DNA of 64,000 nucleotides from Allium sativum (lineage: Eukaryota > Streptophyta > Magnoliopsida > Asparagales > Amaryllidaceae). The translations under genes were made by a program, and so were the position numbers. The stretch is from positions 775,490,552 to 775,554,551 of the forward strand of contig CM060918.1 of the NCBI GenBank assembly GCA_030737875.1, read 5' to 3'. Below the pieces are notes generated by a model. That model worked only from the letters and a program-made list of their open reading frames with translations, was not told where the DNA came from and did not search any database. Shown piece by piece: positions 33,561 through 45,714 of the stretch. Position 1 is the first letter of the stretch. Each line of letters starts with the position of its first letter.

Positions 33561-33988
33561 ATCATGGCAGGCATATAAAAACTAGAAGAACAAGATAACA
33601 ATAACAAAGACAAGTGTGAACTAAGTAAAATAAGATGAACTTGATATATTGCGCTTCTTATATACATTTCCCTGCATCGCACCGATACTAGAATATCAGA
33701 AATAGAACGATCCCTACCAATACCGTTCTATTACATTTTCTTGATTATTAGGTTACTTGGGTTAGTAGAACTCAAGACTTATCTGCGCATCACACCCATT
33801 TACTATCCCATAGATTCACCTAATACAATATAAGTAGCCATCTCTCAATATTGAGACACACCCCATGGTAACCCACTCGCATGGTCTCCACCGTAATGAA
33901 CGCAGTCCCTCAACCTAAGCCGGAGTGACGTACGGATCACTATATAATAATGTTACGTTCCGCATATATCTGTCATTACTATGCTACG

Positions 33989-34739
33989 TGTTAGATCCAA
34001 AAATGGCTCTAACACCCAAACTAGTAACAATTTTTAATGAAATGAAACTAAAAACGAAGAAAACACACAATTTATAGTGGTCCGGCGTTAAATAGCCTAC
34101 GTCCACTTTCTACTCTTTGAATTGATGACTTGAATGTAGATACAACAATGATTCTCACTCACTTTCACTCATACAATGCATAGAATCACTCAATCTCCTC
34201 CGAAATATGTTTTGAATGATGATTGTAATCTGAAAATGAAGATGACATTCGGATAGCCAAGGAGTTTGAGTTCTGAAAATGCCAAAAGATCCTTTGAAAT
34301 GAGCCTTGGAGGTGTATTTATAGGTGGAAAATCTCCCTGTAGTGGCTTCGGTTCGGGTGTACGTGGCCTCCATCCCATGAAAATCGGGTTCGAATAGGAT
34401 GCGATGGTGACAGCACATCAGGTTGGTGGTGAACGTGGGGAGAACGTGGGCAAAGTGGTTGCTTAACCGCTCCGCTCCTTCAGGAAACCATGGAGTGCAA
34501 CTGCCATCCATTGATATGCGGTTCAGATCAAATGAATGAGAGAAGGAAGGGATCGGATCGGGCTTCCTCGAGCCGATCCGGAGCTGCTCCTACTCCTCTG
34601 ATTCCTAATCTACTATATTCTGTTTTGGCTGGAGACCCCTGACCCGATCCGGACATCAAATGCATGTTCTTCTAGTCATCATCCTTTATTTATTTGGCTT
34701 CCCATCTTTATGTATCCTAGTTCACAAAGTAGGCTAATA
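33989..34739 (-). mobile_element. 3' LTR of element A, unit 2
   Basis: 751 bp, starting TGTTAGATCC. The terminal CA has mutated to TA at 34738-34739. The hairpin is at 34076-34107 with inner stem GGC/GCC. The D-derived 5 bp preceding it are CTACG, as in unit 1. The polypurine tract follows at 34740-34755. Confidence 0.9.
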
Positions 34740-34755
34740 TTTTGCCCCCTCGAAG

Positions 34756-36197
34756 GAAACTTCTATTGAAAATGGAGTGTGCTTCGACATTATCCATCCG
34801 TTAGTCTCTGAAATAAATCATCGAACAATCGCTTCCATTCGTTTGTAAAGTTGAGTTACTACGTAAATTCACAACGCTTGCCGTGTATATATACACCATA
34901 AATTGCACAAACTGCTTCCCTTGTTTCAAATTATTTCGAGAGTTCTTCTTGATGTCCAGTAGCTCCTCTAGGTAAACCTTTGTATATTTTTCTTTGGGTT
35001 CATTTTATATTTTGAGTTAATACTTACGGTTATGCTTGGGTTCGGATCTGATCCGATACGTCCTCCTTGCATCTTGACGTCGTTAAGCTAATGGGCCAAC
35101 TAACCATGGGCCTGCCTTCCGGTCCGATCGGAATTGGAGACACGTTGGCAAGAATTCAAAGGGCCGCTTCGCACTCATATAAATTCACCATTTCTTCACT
35201 TCCGCCTTCTTCTTTTCATTTCCATCGCTTCTCCAGAAATCGCATCGTAGAAAAACAAAACCCTAGCTTTTAGAATCCCAATAATTCTCCCTTAATCCTC
35301 AAATCGATTACATAGGTGGGTCAAAACTTCGATTAACTCCATTTTATTTGACTTCGATTCGAATTTATGAAGTAATTTGAGTGAATTTATGCTCAACGTC
35401 ATAACTCTCTCCTTGCCGTCGTCGTTGGTGGCCTCGTCACCACCTCGAGGCGTTGGCAAATGGGATTTGACCTGGTGGTGGGCATATTGCCCCATGGGTG
35501 TTTTGCTATGACAAGCTTCTCAAAAATGAATGAGTCTTTGAAAGGAGATGGGTCCAGTGTTGATGGGGAAGTGAAGGAGAAGAAGAGAGAAAGGAATGGG
35601 ATCGGTTCGGAGTGGGAAGCAAAAGAGGAAGGAGAAATGGTTTCATCCAACCGGGTCGTGTCGGAGGGTGAAGTATGTGCATAAAAATGTAGTAGGTATT
35701 AAAGTCATGAGTACGGTTCCGTTCGATGCCGGCTGACCCGTTCCTGGCCGCCTTCTACTAACTCCATCCGATTCGTTCCGATTAGATGAAACATTCAAGA
35801 CTGCCCGTTGATGGCTTAGACATCCGAACAGACCCCATACTATCCAGGTCGAACCGATCTGATTACTGCATGGGCGCCGAACCGATTGCCTTACACATAC
35901 CCGAACCAATCCGAAGTCATTCAAATCAATGCACAAGAACTGCCCAACTAATTCAATTAACATTAACTTCAATCTATGACCTTGAGGACAGTTAGGATAG
36001 AGCCCTATGATCATGAGCGAACATTTAAAACTATTCTGAACGCATTACTACTTCGTCAAACTTTTGCATTGTACCTTTATTGTTTACTTTGTATCTCCTG
36101 TATACACTTTATACACTTTAGTTCACACGCATGCACGGGGGGACACGGGCAACTTTACTCTAACTTCCATTCTTGCTTCTTCAATAGCTTAGCGATC
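34756..36197 (+). promoter_or_regulatory. eORF A promoter and leader, unit 2
   Basis: The TATA box ATATAAAT lies at 35177-35184 and the telo-box (AAACCCTA) at about 35260. The leader-intron donor CATAG|GTGGGT is at about 35316. A 15-bp deletion near 35402 (loss of the bases between ACGTCATA and CTCTCTCC) distinguishes it from unit 1. Confidence 0.55.
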
Positions 36198-38450
36198 ATG
36201 GCAAAAAGACGCTCGTCTAGATTGGCAGAAAGGGGAGATGTTGCATGGTCATCCGACAATCCACTCGTCGAGGATGTATCTTCCACCTCAGACTCAGGAT
36301 GGAATAGTGAAGGCTCCGACTACGAGATGGAAGTTCACAACAGTGAAGCATCTTCTGGGGGTGATATCTCTCTCGATGAAGAAGAAGGAGGGGTAGGAGA
36401 TAACCGTGCTCCCGACGAATTCAGGGATGCAGTTATCTTGGATCGGCTAAAGATTCAATTGAGTCGACAATTGATAATGATAGACTAATACGGATATGCC
36501 TCAAGCATGGGATTCTTCAAGGAGATACCCTTTTACCCTAAAAAAGATCGTCCCCATAATCCACCAGAAGGATATATGGCTATTTCCAGACTAATGTGTC
36601 TTGTTGGAGCGATACCTCCATTCCCACCATTCATCGTCGATTTCCTAAGACAGTTGAGGATTGCCCCCATGCAGCGTCTTCCCAATTCTTACGCCTATTT
36701 ATATACCATGTACATAGCCTATAGAGAAATTCTTAGTGAAGAGTTGACTTTTGAAGATGTTCATTTCTTTTACAACTTCAAACATCGAACCAACGACATT
36801 CCGTCCTTTGTATATTTTGAATCTGTGCCAAAAAGAAAAACTATCACTGTTTCGTTTAGTAGCAATGCTGGGGATCCAAAGCCTGAATGGTTTTTACATT
36901 AGACAGCAGCAGGGGTGCGCCAGAAGGTGGCTCAAGTCAATTAAGGACATCAATGTTTTAAGATTCGGACCTCAAAAACATACTAACACCGCTTGTTTTT
37001 TCTTGCAGTTCCTAATCCGCCGCAAGAAAAACAACCAATACAATTCGATCGCTTGAATCGGCTACTCAACGGTGACCAGAAATTCTTGACCATTAAAGAG
37101 TGTTTGGTGGATGACTATCTTCATAGGCATCGTCTTGTTGCTATAACTCGTAGCATAGGGCATGGCGAGGGTCCTTATGTATATATACCTCATGTCGAAG
37201 GGCCAATTGAGGCTTCATCAGGACATGGAGATAGCCCGAAGGATCCTCTGATGCCTCAAAAGATTCCTTCTCCTTCATCTTCTGCAACTTGAGATGACAT
37301 ACTAGCGAATATACCTACCGCTGACAGGGACAAGTATATTACTCCTGATGATGCGGCCACTCCTGAGGGGCCAATTTCTCCAAAGGGGTTGCCGTCAGTT
37401 ATTCCTATAGGATATACTCCCATAACTGATGATCCCACATTCCGGGGCTTGAGGGATCTTCCCCTGCCCGAAACTTTTTATTCTCCAAAGGATTTTCCAA
37501 CAAATCCTCTCACTTTTACTTCTGAAGAAGAGATTACTCCTGTAAAGACTGGGGAGACTATCAATCCGGGCTCTGGTCTGTTTGGGGGGGGGGGGACATC
37601 ACTTAGGATACATATGGCACTCTAGCACTGCACGTCACAACACTTGAGCTTTATGATGATGTTGATCTTGATATTCTCTCATTTCTTTTTTGCAGGACAA
37701 ATGGGGAGACAAAGATATCATATGCGAGATGTTCGTTCGAGCATGCCCCCAATAGATCCCGACGATAAACAAGATCGGTATGAGAGTAGGGGTAGAGATG
37801 ACAGGTGGGATCGACTTCCAAAGTCTTATCGACCTTCCCGTTCTCGATCCCCACATCACAGAGGCTCAGACAAACACAAGAGTCATCCTTCAGATCATGA
37901 GAAAGACAAGCACAGTGGCAAGCCTCCTGTTCCATCTAAGGGCACGATTCCTTAAGATGATACTTCACAAAGGGTTTCTGATCTCAAAGGGAGACAACCA
38001 GAATCGGGGAAAGATGCTGGAATGAAACGACCCACCACGAAGCTATCTCGTCGCACCGTTGACATAACTACCACAAGGCCGATTATTCTCAACGACGAGA
38101 ACCAGGCTAGACTGGAAGTTCTGAGGCAGCAATTTCCTGAACACCATTTCGGGCACATGCACTTTATCCCAAAACTCAAACCGGTAAAATCTGATTGGGC
38201 CAATGATGTCAAGGCTACTATAGATTTCGTGGATGAACGATATAAAGAGATGAAGAAGTATGCAAAGACTCTCTCTAAAATTATTAGTGATTTGATGGAA
38301 AACATAAAAACCAAGGCCGACGCTGCTGAATATAATGCGAAGGCCATCGAAAACTCTGAGAAAGATTTGGAGGATACCCAAGCTAAGCTCGCTCTTGTAC
38401 AACGCGACGCAGATAACTATAAGAAGCAGCTCGAGGAATTACAAAGGCAT
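36198..38450 (+). pseudogene. Element A antisense eORF, 5' part, unit 2
   Basis: ATG 36198. The Transposase_28-like domain at 36507-36902 contains GYMAISRLMCLVGAIPPFPP. It has the same intron positions as unit 1 (branch-point TACTAAC near 36989, acceptor TTCTTGCAG at about 37008). Exon 3 from about 37696 is Arg/Ser/His-rich (RPSRSRSPHHRGSDK) and then coiled coil to 38450, where LTR B starts. Lesions: a frameshift near 36442 (GGATCGGC for GGAATCGCC), a stop at 37290 (CTTGA), a G-run expansion at 37585-37594, and the TAA after SKGTIP common to all three units. Confidence 0.8.
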
Positions 38451-39244
38451 TGTTAGATCAAAATTAGGACCCAACACCCAAATTGTTCCGACTCGTGAAG
38501 AATTGTAACTGGAGAATGAAAAAAAAGCAGAAAACACATTGAATTTATAGTGGTTCGGCGTTAATGAGCCTACGTCCACTTTATATGTTATTGATTATAC
38601 TTTGAATGCTGGTACAATCAATGATTTCTCCCAAACTCACTTTTACAATTGTAATTTCTCTCAGTAATCTCGTAATAAAACTGACAAGAAATAGTGGTAT
38701 GACAGTAATGGCGGAATCAGTGCTCAATACTGCCAAAAGATCCCGAAAAATGCCAAGATCTGGGCTATTTATAGCTGATTTTGTCAGGCGGATCGCGTTC
38801 ACACGTGGCACAGATCCCGAGAATATCGGATCGTATCACAGCTTGATGAAGAATTAGTCAAATTAGCCGTTGTGGACAGGTGTCGCGATCCCCTTAAATA
38901 TCGGATCGAGCAAGGAGGAGGAATTGGTCAAATGACAGTTGGGGACGCGTGTTTCTGGGTCCGTGCATCTCGGATCGCCGAAGACTAGCTCGTGCTTGAA
39001 CGGGTCAGAGGTTTCGCTGTGCGTCGGGGGATCGGATCGGTCTGTGCTGGTTAGTAGTGTAACTACGGATCGAGTCGTGTAGAGATAATCGGATCGCCAA
39101 TGCTATGAGGGCAATCCGATGGGGGGCGATCCGAGGGGGGCGACCCTCTGGTGCGATCCGATCCTTCATGGACTTAAGGAACGCAGTTTCGTACTTTCTT
39201 CTTGTGAGTGAACCTTGGTGGCTTGGTCAAAAAGCTAGCCAACA
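38451..39244 (-). mobile_element. 3' LTR of element B, unit 2
   Basis: 794 bp, TGTTAGATC to CTAGCCAACA. The left flank is GGCAT, a two-base change from the GGCGC target. The hairpin is at 38549-38580. The polypurine tract TTTTGCCCCCTCGAAG (+ strand) is at 39245-39260. The upstream part is rich in CGGATCG motifs. Confidence 0.9.
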
Positions 39245-39260
39245 TTTTGCCCCCTCGAAG

Positions 39261-40664
39261 CATGTTTTATCGATGATGGAACATGCTTCGAAACTGCAGA
39301 AATTTCTTTTCATAAAGAGATGCAAATCAATGGGGGTGTCTATTCGAAAGGCCATATTATTTACGAAAAGTTGTCCCTTTGCTCGCCATAAATATCGGAT
39401 AAATCTTTAATAGTTTCTCTTTTTATTGGACAATTCTTTTCTGGGATCTTTTTAGAGTCTTTATCATCGAATCTACCAGGTACATTTTTGAATTTTCATT
39501 CCTGTCGGTCATTTATCGATTCGGGTCGCATGTGCAAATCACGGTCCGTTGACAAGTCGCTCGCTTCGTCCTTTGGTGAGCATTTGGGCCTATTCACGGA
39601 ACAAGGCGGGCTTCTCTTTGAGACGTGGTGGGCTTTTGGTTCGTGGCCCACCTATTTTCACGGATCGAATAAGACAAAAGGGGGAGACTAACGGTCGCCC
39701 CTTAGCCTATATAAATCATACCCCCTCTCCACTTTTTTCTTTCTTCTTGCTTTTGTATTGCGCCGCCAGCTCGATCGAGGAAAAACCCTAGTTTTGATTT
39801 CCAAATTCCTACCCGATTTCGAACTTTAAAAAGGTAATTAAATGACTTTTCTTTAGTTTCTACCGTGTTCGCACTGGTTTAGAGAGTAGAGACAGCGGAA
39901 TTTTGTAGGATTTGGTGATAGTAAACATGAACGTGCCTGGTTCGGTTCCGTGGGTTTAAGGGTGGAGAGGAGAGTTGAGGAAGAAGAAGGAAGGGATGAC
40001 CAGGTCGGTTCGTGAGTAGGGGCTTCGACTCGGGTCGCGGTAATGGCGAAAGCAGCGAGAGGAGTGGGAGAGCAGTCTAGGATCGGAACGTGGTAGCAGG
40101 AGCGGGTCGGACCGGGTCGTGAAAAGTTACTGGTTCATGAGGGAATAGGAAGAAGTGGATCGCGGTGGGCACTCACGATCCGAATGGGTTTCGCGAATCG
40201 AAGCTATTTTCCATGAGATGATGTCGTGAGCTCATAGCGGCTTCACGATCCGGAGATACGTGCAATCCCAATGAGAGCGATCCGAACGAGTGCGATCTGT
40301 CCGTCTCGCTATCCGAATAAATGCGATTTGGATGAGTGCGATCCGCTACGTGTATCACAATCCGATCATACCTCTCTTGCGAATTGAGTCCTAAACCCAT
40401 GATCCAAGCACACATTTTTTAACTTCAAGCAATACACTATTATCACAAGAATCTGGATAGTTAGGTTTAGAGCCTTGATGTTGGATTTTCTGGACTGGAT
40501 GACAACATAATTGGACTGCATAATTTGACCGCATATCTTGATGATCTTGTTGACTTTTATGTTTTTTCTTTGATGCACGCACAAGCACACACTTACACTT
40601 GCACACACAGGGGGGAAAAGGGCAATTATATTCTTATATCTCATGTTTACTCGCCTAAACAGTA
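39261..40664 (+). promoter_or_regulatory. eORF B promoter and leader, unit 2
   Basis: The TATA box TATATAAAT lies at 39708-39716 and the telo-box AAACCCTA at about 39783-39790. The leader-intron donor AAAG|GTAATT is at about 39834, with the acceptor CACACACAG at about 40610. It has only one copy of the 42-bp segment that is doubled in unit 1. Confidence 0.6.
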
Positions 40665-43600
40665 ATGTCGGATAATCACTCCCCTTTAAGATCTAACACA
40701 GAGACGGATCCCGAGGTGTCTGAGCACCGCAACCCTGAGGTCCCTCCAATTAACCCAAAGGGCGAGGATTCTGGATCTGAATATGAGGCAGAAACAGAAT
40801 CAAATCTGTCTGAAAGTACCTCGCTTGATGAAGAATTAGAGGTAGATGGCCGAGCTCCTGACGAAGTCCCCGATGCCACAGAAATAGAGAAATTCACAGA
40901 CTCTCTAGCTTCCAAGCTCGACGACATAAAGCTTAAGAGAATTTTCTTGAGACATGGGATTCCCTGGGAAGATGTGAGGACACCCGGCGGCGAAGATTGA
41001 CCTCACTTAGCTCCGGAAGGATATATGACAGTCAGCCGACTCATATGCTGGGTAGGAGCTATTCCTCCGTTTCCTCCAATCGTGATTGAGACCTTAAAAC
41101 GATTGGGTATCGCTCCGATGTAGCTCCATCCCAATGCCTACGCAGCTCTATACACTCTATATATCGCATACGCGGAAATCCTGCATACCGAGCTTACATT
41201 TAAAGATTTAAAATTCTTTTATTTTTCAAGTACCGCTCCTCGGCAACCCCAAATTTCTCTTTCTTCGAATCGGTAGCGAATAGGAAGGTTCTGTATGACG
41301 GATGCAGCAATATAGGGGATCCCAAGGCTGATTGGTTCTATATAAAGAGACATGCTGGGTGCTCAAGAAGATGGCTTAAATCAAGTAAACTTTAATCTTT
41401 TGACTGAATATCTTGCTTAAGAAATCGAAGCATTAACATCCCCCCTTCTTTTTTTTAAGCAGATCACGTCTTTCCCAAGACGGAAGGCTTGGTATACAAT
41501 AATCGATTGTCTATTCTTCTACAAAGCTGATCCGATTTTCTAAGGATCAAGAAGTGCATCACTAACAAGAATCTTCACAAGCATTGCCTTCTGGATATAA
41601 GGTTTGGACTTGGTGCATGCGGCAAACCCTACAAATACGTGCCTCCAACGGAGGGAGAAGGAACATCACGGGCAGCAGAAACAACTAAATTCCGTAAGAG
41701 TCCTTCCCCGATAGTCATCCAGAATGACGAGGACCTAAACATATATAGAGGAGATGAGGCCCGTGGTGACAAGTCTAAGGAAATCCCAGTTTCTCCGGGG
41801 GGTTTCCCCTCAAGGACTTCTCTTCTGATCGAACCTGCTGCTCCCGATGATTTGACAGAAGAACGGCTATTTAAAGAGCTGAGCAAAATTCCTTTGCCTG
41901 ATGATGTATGCACAGAGGGGGACTTTGAAGGGGAGCCATTTTTCCATGCTTCTGAGGAAACCACCGTTCCAATTGGAGGACAAGAAACTACTCAGATGAG
42001 CCTGACTTAAGGCCCGGGTCTGTTAGGGGAAATTACATGGGATGCACAAATCACACGCACTGCCTGACCCCACACTTTTATATCAATAGTATTCAAGGCT
42101 TTAATATGCTCTTTTTCCTTTTGTAGGAACGATGTCTCGCAGGCGGTCTTATTCTTATCGCTCTCTTCGTGAAGGCACACCCAGTCTTCATCCGAATCCC
42201 GAGCGTTCTCGCGGCCTTTCTCACAAGCCTACTTCTTCGCAATCCCGGTCTCCACCAAAATCAACCTCTGGCAAGCTTCCCAGTTATTCGATGCCACCTA
42301 CAGGGGGAAAACAACTTCCTAAAGAGCTAACCCCTCCGAAGAGTGCACCCTCTCATAGTAGGTCGTCGAAAAGACACTACGAGCCCAAGGATAAAAGCAA
42401 GGATCCAATCAAGGATTCTGAGAAGGAGAAAAGTGGCATTGTCCCTTCCAACCAGCAAGATTTGGTTGCCCCCGAGTCACGAGATTACATCCATGGTCCC
42501 GAGACTCAGGCTAAGTTGGAAAAGTTGCGAGAACAATTCCCTAACAACTTCTTCGAAAGGATGATGTTTGTTCCAGCCTTGGAACCAGTCCCTAAGAACT
42601 GGGATACTGAAGTCATCGGGCACATTCGCCATGTAGCCAAGCAGTATGAAGTGATGAAGAAACATGCGGTTAATCTTTTAGAGGTCATCCGAACACTTGA
42701 GATGGAAGCACATAGATCTAAGGTGAAGATAGATAACAATGAGAGGGCTAGGACAAAATGGAGAAGGACTTGGAAGACGCTCAATCCCAACTTGCCTTAG
42801 CAAGGAGAGATGCTGAAAATTATAAGACTGAATTGGAGAATGCTAAGAAATGCTTTCATTCTGAACTCGACTAAAATAGTCAAGAGAAAATGGCCTTAAA
42901 AAAGGAGGTAGAAGATCTTAAAATGGCCAACATTGAGTTGAAGACGGCACAGGGCCATTTCGAAGCCGAGAGAGCTGCTTGGGAGGAAGAAAAAGCAAGT
43001 TTGAGAGAAAGTCTAGCTTTGGCTGAAGCAGAGAAGGTGATTTTAAATGATCAAGTCGAGGATGCGGAGAGGCGCGTGGCTCTTGCCGACAAGAATGTTG
43101 AAAGTGCCATTGAGATGGCTACTGCTTCTAACAACAAGCTCCTCGAGAGAGAAAAGGATATCGAAGGGTTTGAAGAGATGATTTTTGACTTCCTCGGTCA
43201 CGTCCTCAAAACCCGTAACATCTCGTGGATCCTGGACTACCACATTACTTTAGCTAACTTGTGGGATGCCATCGTCGAGGGTGAGAAGCAGAGGTTAGGA
43301 GTTGAATAGATTGACGAAGATGAGCTGATGAAGACCATTCTAAGGGATAACGAGCCCGAGGATCTGGCAGAAGGCCGGCGTCTAATTCAAGAAGAAATGG
43401 AGAAAGAGAGAACCCTGGCTAAGGGCAAAAACAAGATTGATGAAGGTTCGAGCTCAGCTGTAGAGCCCAAGGCCTCCGGAGTTGAGGAATACAGTCCTGA
43501 CGATCCATTGATTCCTTTGGGCCTGACTCCTGTGGTTGTCGGAGCTTCTGCAGCTAGCCTAAATGGAAGATCAGCGGAAGGTATTTCCCTCTTTTCCCCA

Positions 43601-44278
43601 CAATTTGTCAAAGCAATTATGAGTTGTCGTCGTCTAATAGAGCAACCAATCGAATTAATAACATGTGTTCCCCATAATACAGATGGCGAGCCCGTCGACA
43701 AGGATGTCGAGAAGAGGACAGAGACAGAGAAGATTGTCGTCTCGCCTAGCGCCGGTGTGGATATACCGAAGCCGGCTGAGGGTACAATAGCAGAGAAGGG
43801 CGTCCTGGCACCCAGTGCTGATGCTCCCAAGGATGATGAAACCATCGAGGCCTTGAAAGATATGGATGTTCGCCATGTAGAGGATGAGGAGGATATCATT
43901 AGTACCAAAGAAGCAGAAGACGATGACGACGAAACTTTGGCTAACAGAAAAGCTAGGCAGGAAAAGCAGCTGGCTTTAAAGAAGGTGGGACAAGAGCCTT
44001 TGAACGTAGCTCCTATCTCGGAGTTTAATCCCAAAACTGGGATGGTTCTGAAACTCCAGCCCAAATCCATCAGCAAACAACTTCATTTTGCGAACCCTGA
44101 TGATTTTCCAGCTTCCTTGACTGATAAAAGAAAGAGAAAGGAGGTGGAGGAGGAGTCTTCTGATGAGTCGGACGTTCCTCTTATAGACAAACGGAAAAGG
44201 AAGAAGGGTGATCAATCCGAAAATGACAAGGTGAAGCTGGAGAAGCAGAAACAGGAGAAGAAGTCCAAGCGTAAATAG
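40665..44278 (+). pseudogene. Element B antisense eORF, three exons, unit 2
   Basis: Exon 1 is 40665-41384, intron 1 is 41385-41462 (here ending TTAAGCAG, a better acceptor than unit 1's TTAAGAAG), exon 2 is 41463-42017, intron 2 is 42018-42126 and exon 3 is 42127-44278. The C-terminal half is open from 43328 to the TAA-less end at TAG 44276-44278 and shows the full basic tail (KRKRKEVEEE, KRKRKKGDQ, KKSKRK). Lesions: TGA 40998, TAG near 41120, a one-base loss near 41225, TGA near 41527, TAA near 42007, a frameshift near 42755, TAA near 42871 and TAG 43307. Units 1 and 2 have mostly different lesions, so the ancestral frame can be inferred to have been open. Confidence 0.8.
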
Positions 44279-44679
44279 GATATTGTCGCTTGTCTATATT
44301 TTGTCTTTAGGCTTCCCACTGGCCAGGAAATGTAATTATGAGACTGACCCTCATTTTGTTTTAGGTTGTTTTTCACTTTGTAGGCTTGCAGTTTATAAAT
44401 GAAAGTTTATCTCTTTTGCATCATCGTGTACCTACATTAAATAAACTTTTCATGCTTAGTCATAAATCATCTGATTATAACTACAAATCAGTCAAGCAAC
44501 CGAAGGAAAAATTTAAAAATTTCCATGCTGTATCAAGGTTCATGTGTATATGTATATGGCCTGTTAACGTAGCGCCTGACTAGGGCTTATTAAGGATTGA
44601 TTAACGTTGTTTGCACATTGCCCCCTATTACTGAATATGGGGGACTTAGAGAATTTAGTAAGATAGCTATCCTTATGGT

Positions 44680-45310
44680 GCTGAGTTTCCGGCACCTTTC
44701 TCAGCGCTTAACCATAGACTCTCTTATACTCTCCTGGCGGTCGCCGAGGTTAGATTTTGAATTCAGCAGTTCAGTCGCTCCCCGATCCTTCAGCGGGGCA
44801 AGAGCTCTTTCTCAGCGCTCAGCCGGAGACGCTTTTACACTCTCTCTTTGTTCTGTAGAGTTAGAGTTCGAGCTCAGCAGTTCAATCATTCCCCGATCCT
44901 TCAGCGAGGCAAGAGCTCTTTCTCAACGCTCAGTTGGAGACACTTTTATACTCTCTCTGCTCTGGAGAGTTAGAGTTCGAGCTCAGCAGTTCAATCGCTC
45001 CCCGATTCTTCAGCGGGGCAAGAGCTCTTTCTCAGCGCTCAGTCGGAGACGCTTTTATACTCTCTCTGCTCTGGAGAGTTAGAGTTCGAGCTCGGCAGTT
45101 CAATCGCTCCCCGATCCTTTAGCAGGGCAAGAGCTCTTTCTCAGCGCTCAGTCGGAGACACTTTTATACTCTCTCTGCTCTGGAGAGTTAGAGTTCGAGC
45201 TCAGCAGTTCAATCTCTCCCTGATCCTTCAGCGGGGCAAGAGCTCTTTCTCAGCACTCAGTCGGAGACGCTTTTATACTCTCCTGGCAGTCGCCGAGGTT
45301 AGAGTTACGT
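44680..45310. repeat. 109-bp minisatellite in the 3' UTR of B, unit 2 (6 copies)
   Basis: CTCTTTCTCAGCGCTCAG-type strings lie at about 44694 (degenerate), 44805, 44915, 45025, 45134 and 45243. There is one copy fewer than in unit 1, so the array has changed length since the duplication. Confidence 0.9.
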
Positions 45311-45590
45311 CAATGCGGTTCCGATCATGGTACACCGCCATGACTCACGGAGATCGCCCTCCTGTCCGTTATGCTCTCTCTCGGCTCTGGAGAGTTAGAG
45401 CGCTATCAATGATATGATTTACTTTATCGCACCCTTAGAGTTTTGACTGGTGACTGCTTTCCATTCTGATGGAAGACACCTATAATTATACGCTTCTATG
45501 ATCGTTGCATGGTTCACAGCAATTTCCATAAAAATAGAATGGCAGATAAAAAATAGTGCAATAAAGGTAAACGACACACAATATTTTTAT

Positions 45591-45623
45591 AGTGGTTCGG
45601 TCGAATCATGACCTATGTCCACT
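45591..45623 (-). other. Covarying hairpin downstream of pol B, unit 2
   Basis: Outer stem AGTGG/CCACT and inner stem GTC/GAC, 92 bp downstream of the integrase stop at 45715; same as in unit 1 apart from loop bases. Confidence 0.75.
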
Positions 45624-45714
45624 TTATAATTTTTTCTTAAGAAATCGGACTATTCTAAGCAAGTCGTGCCTTGTACATGGTCCTTAATAAAGCAAAAGAA
45701 CAGATCTGACATCT

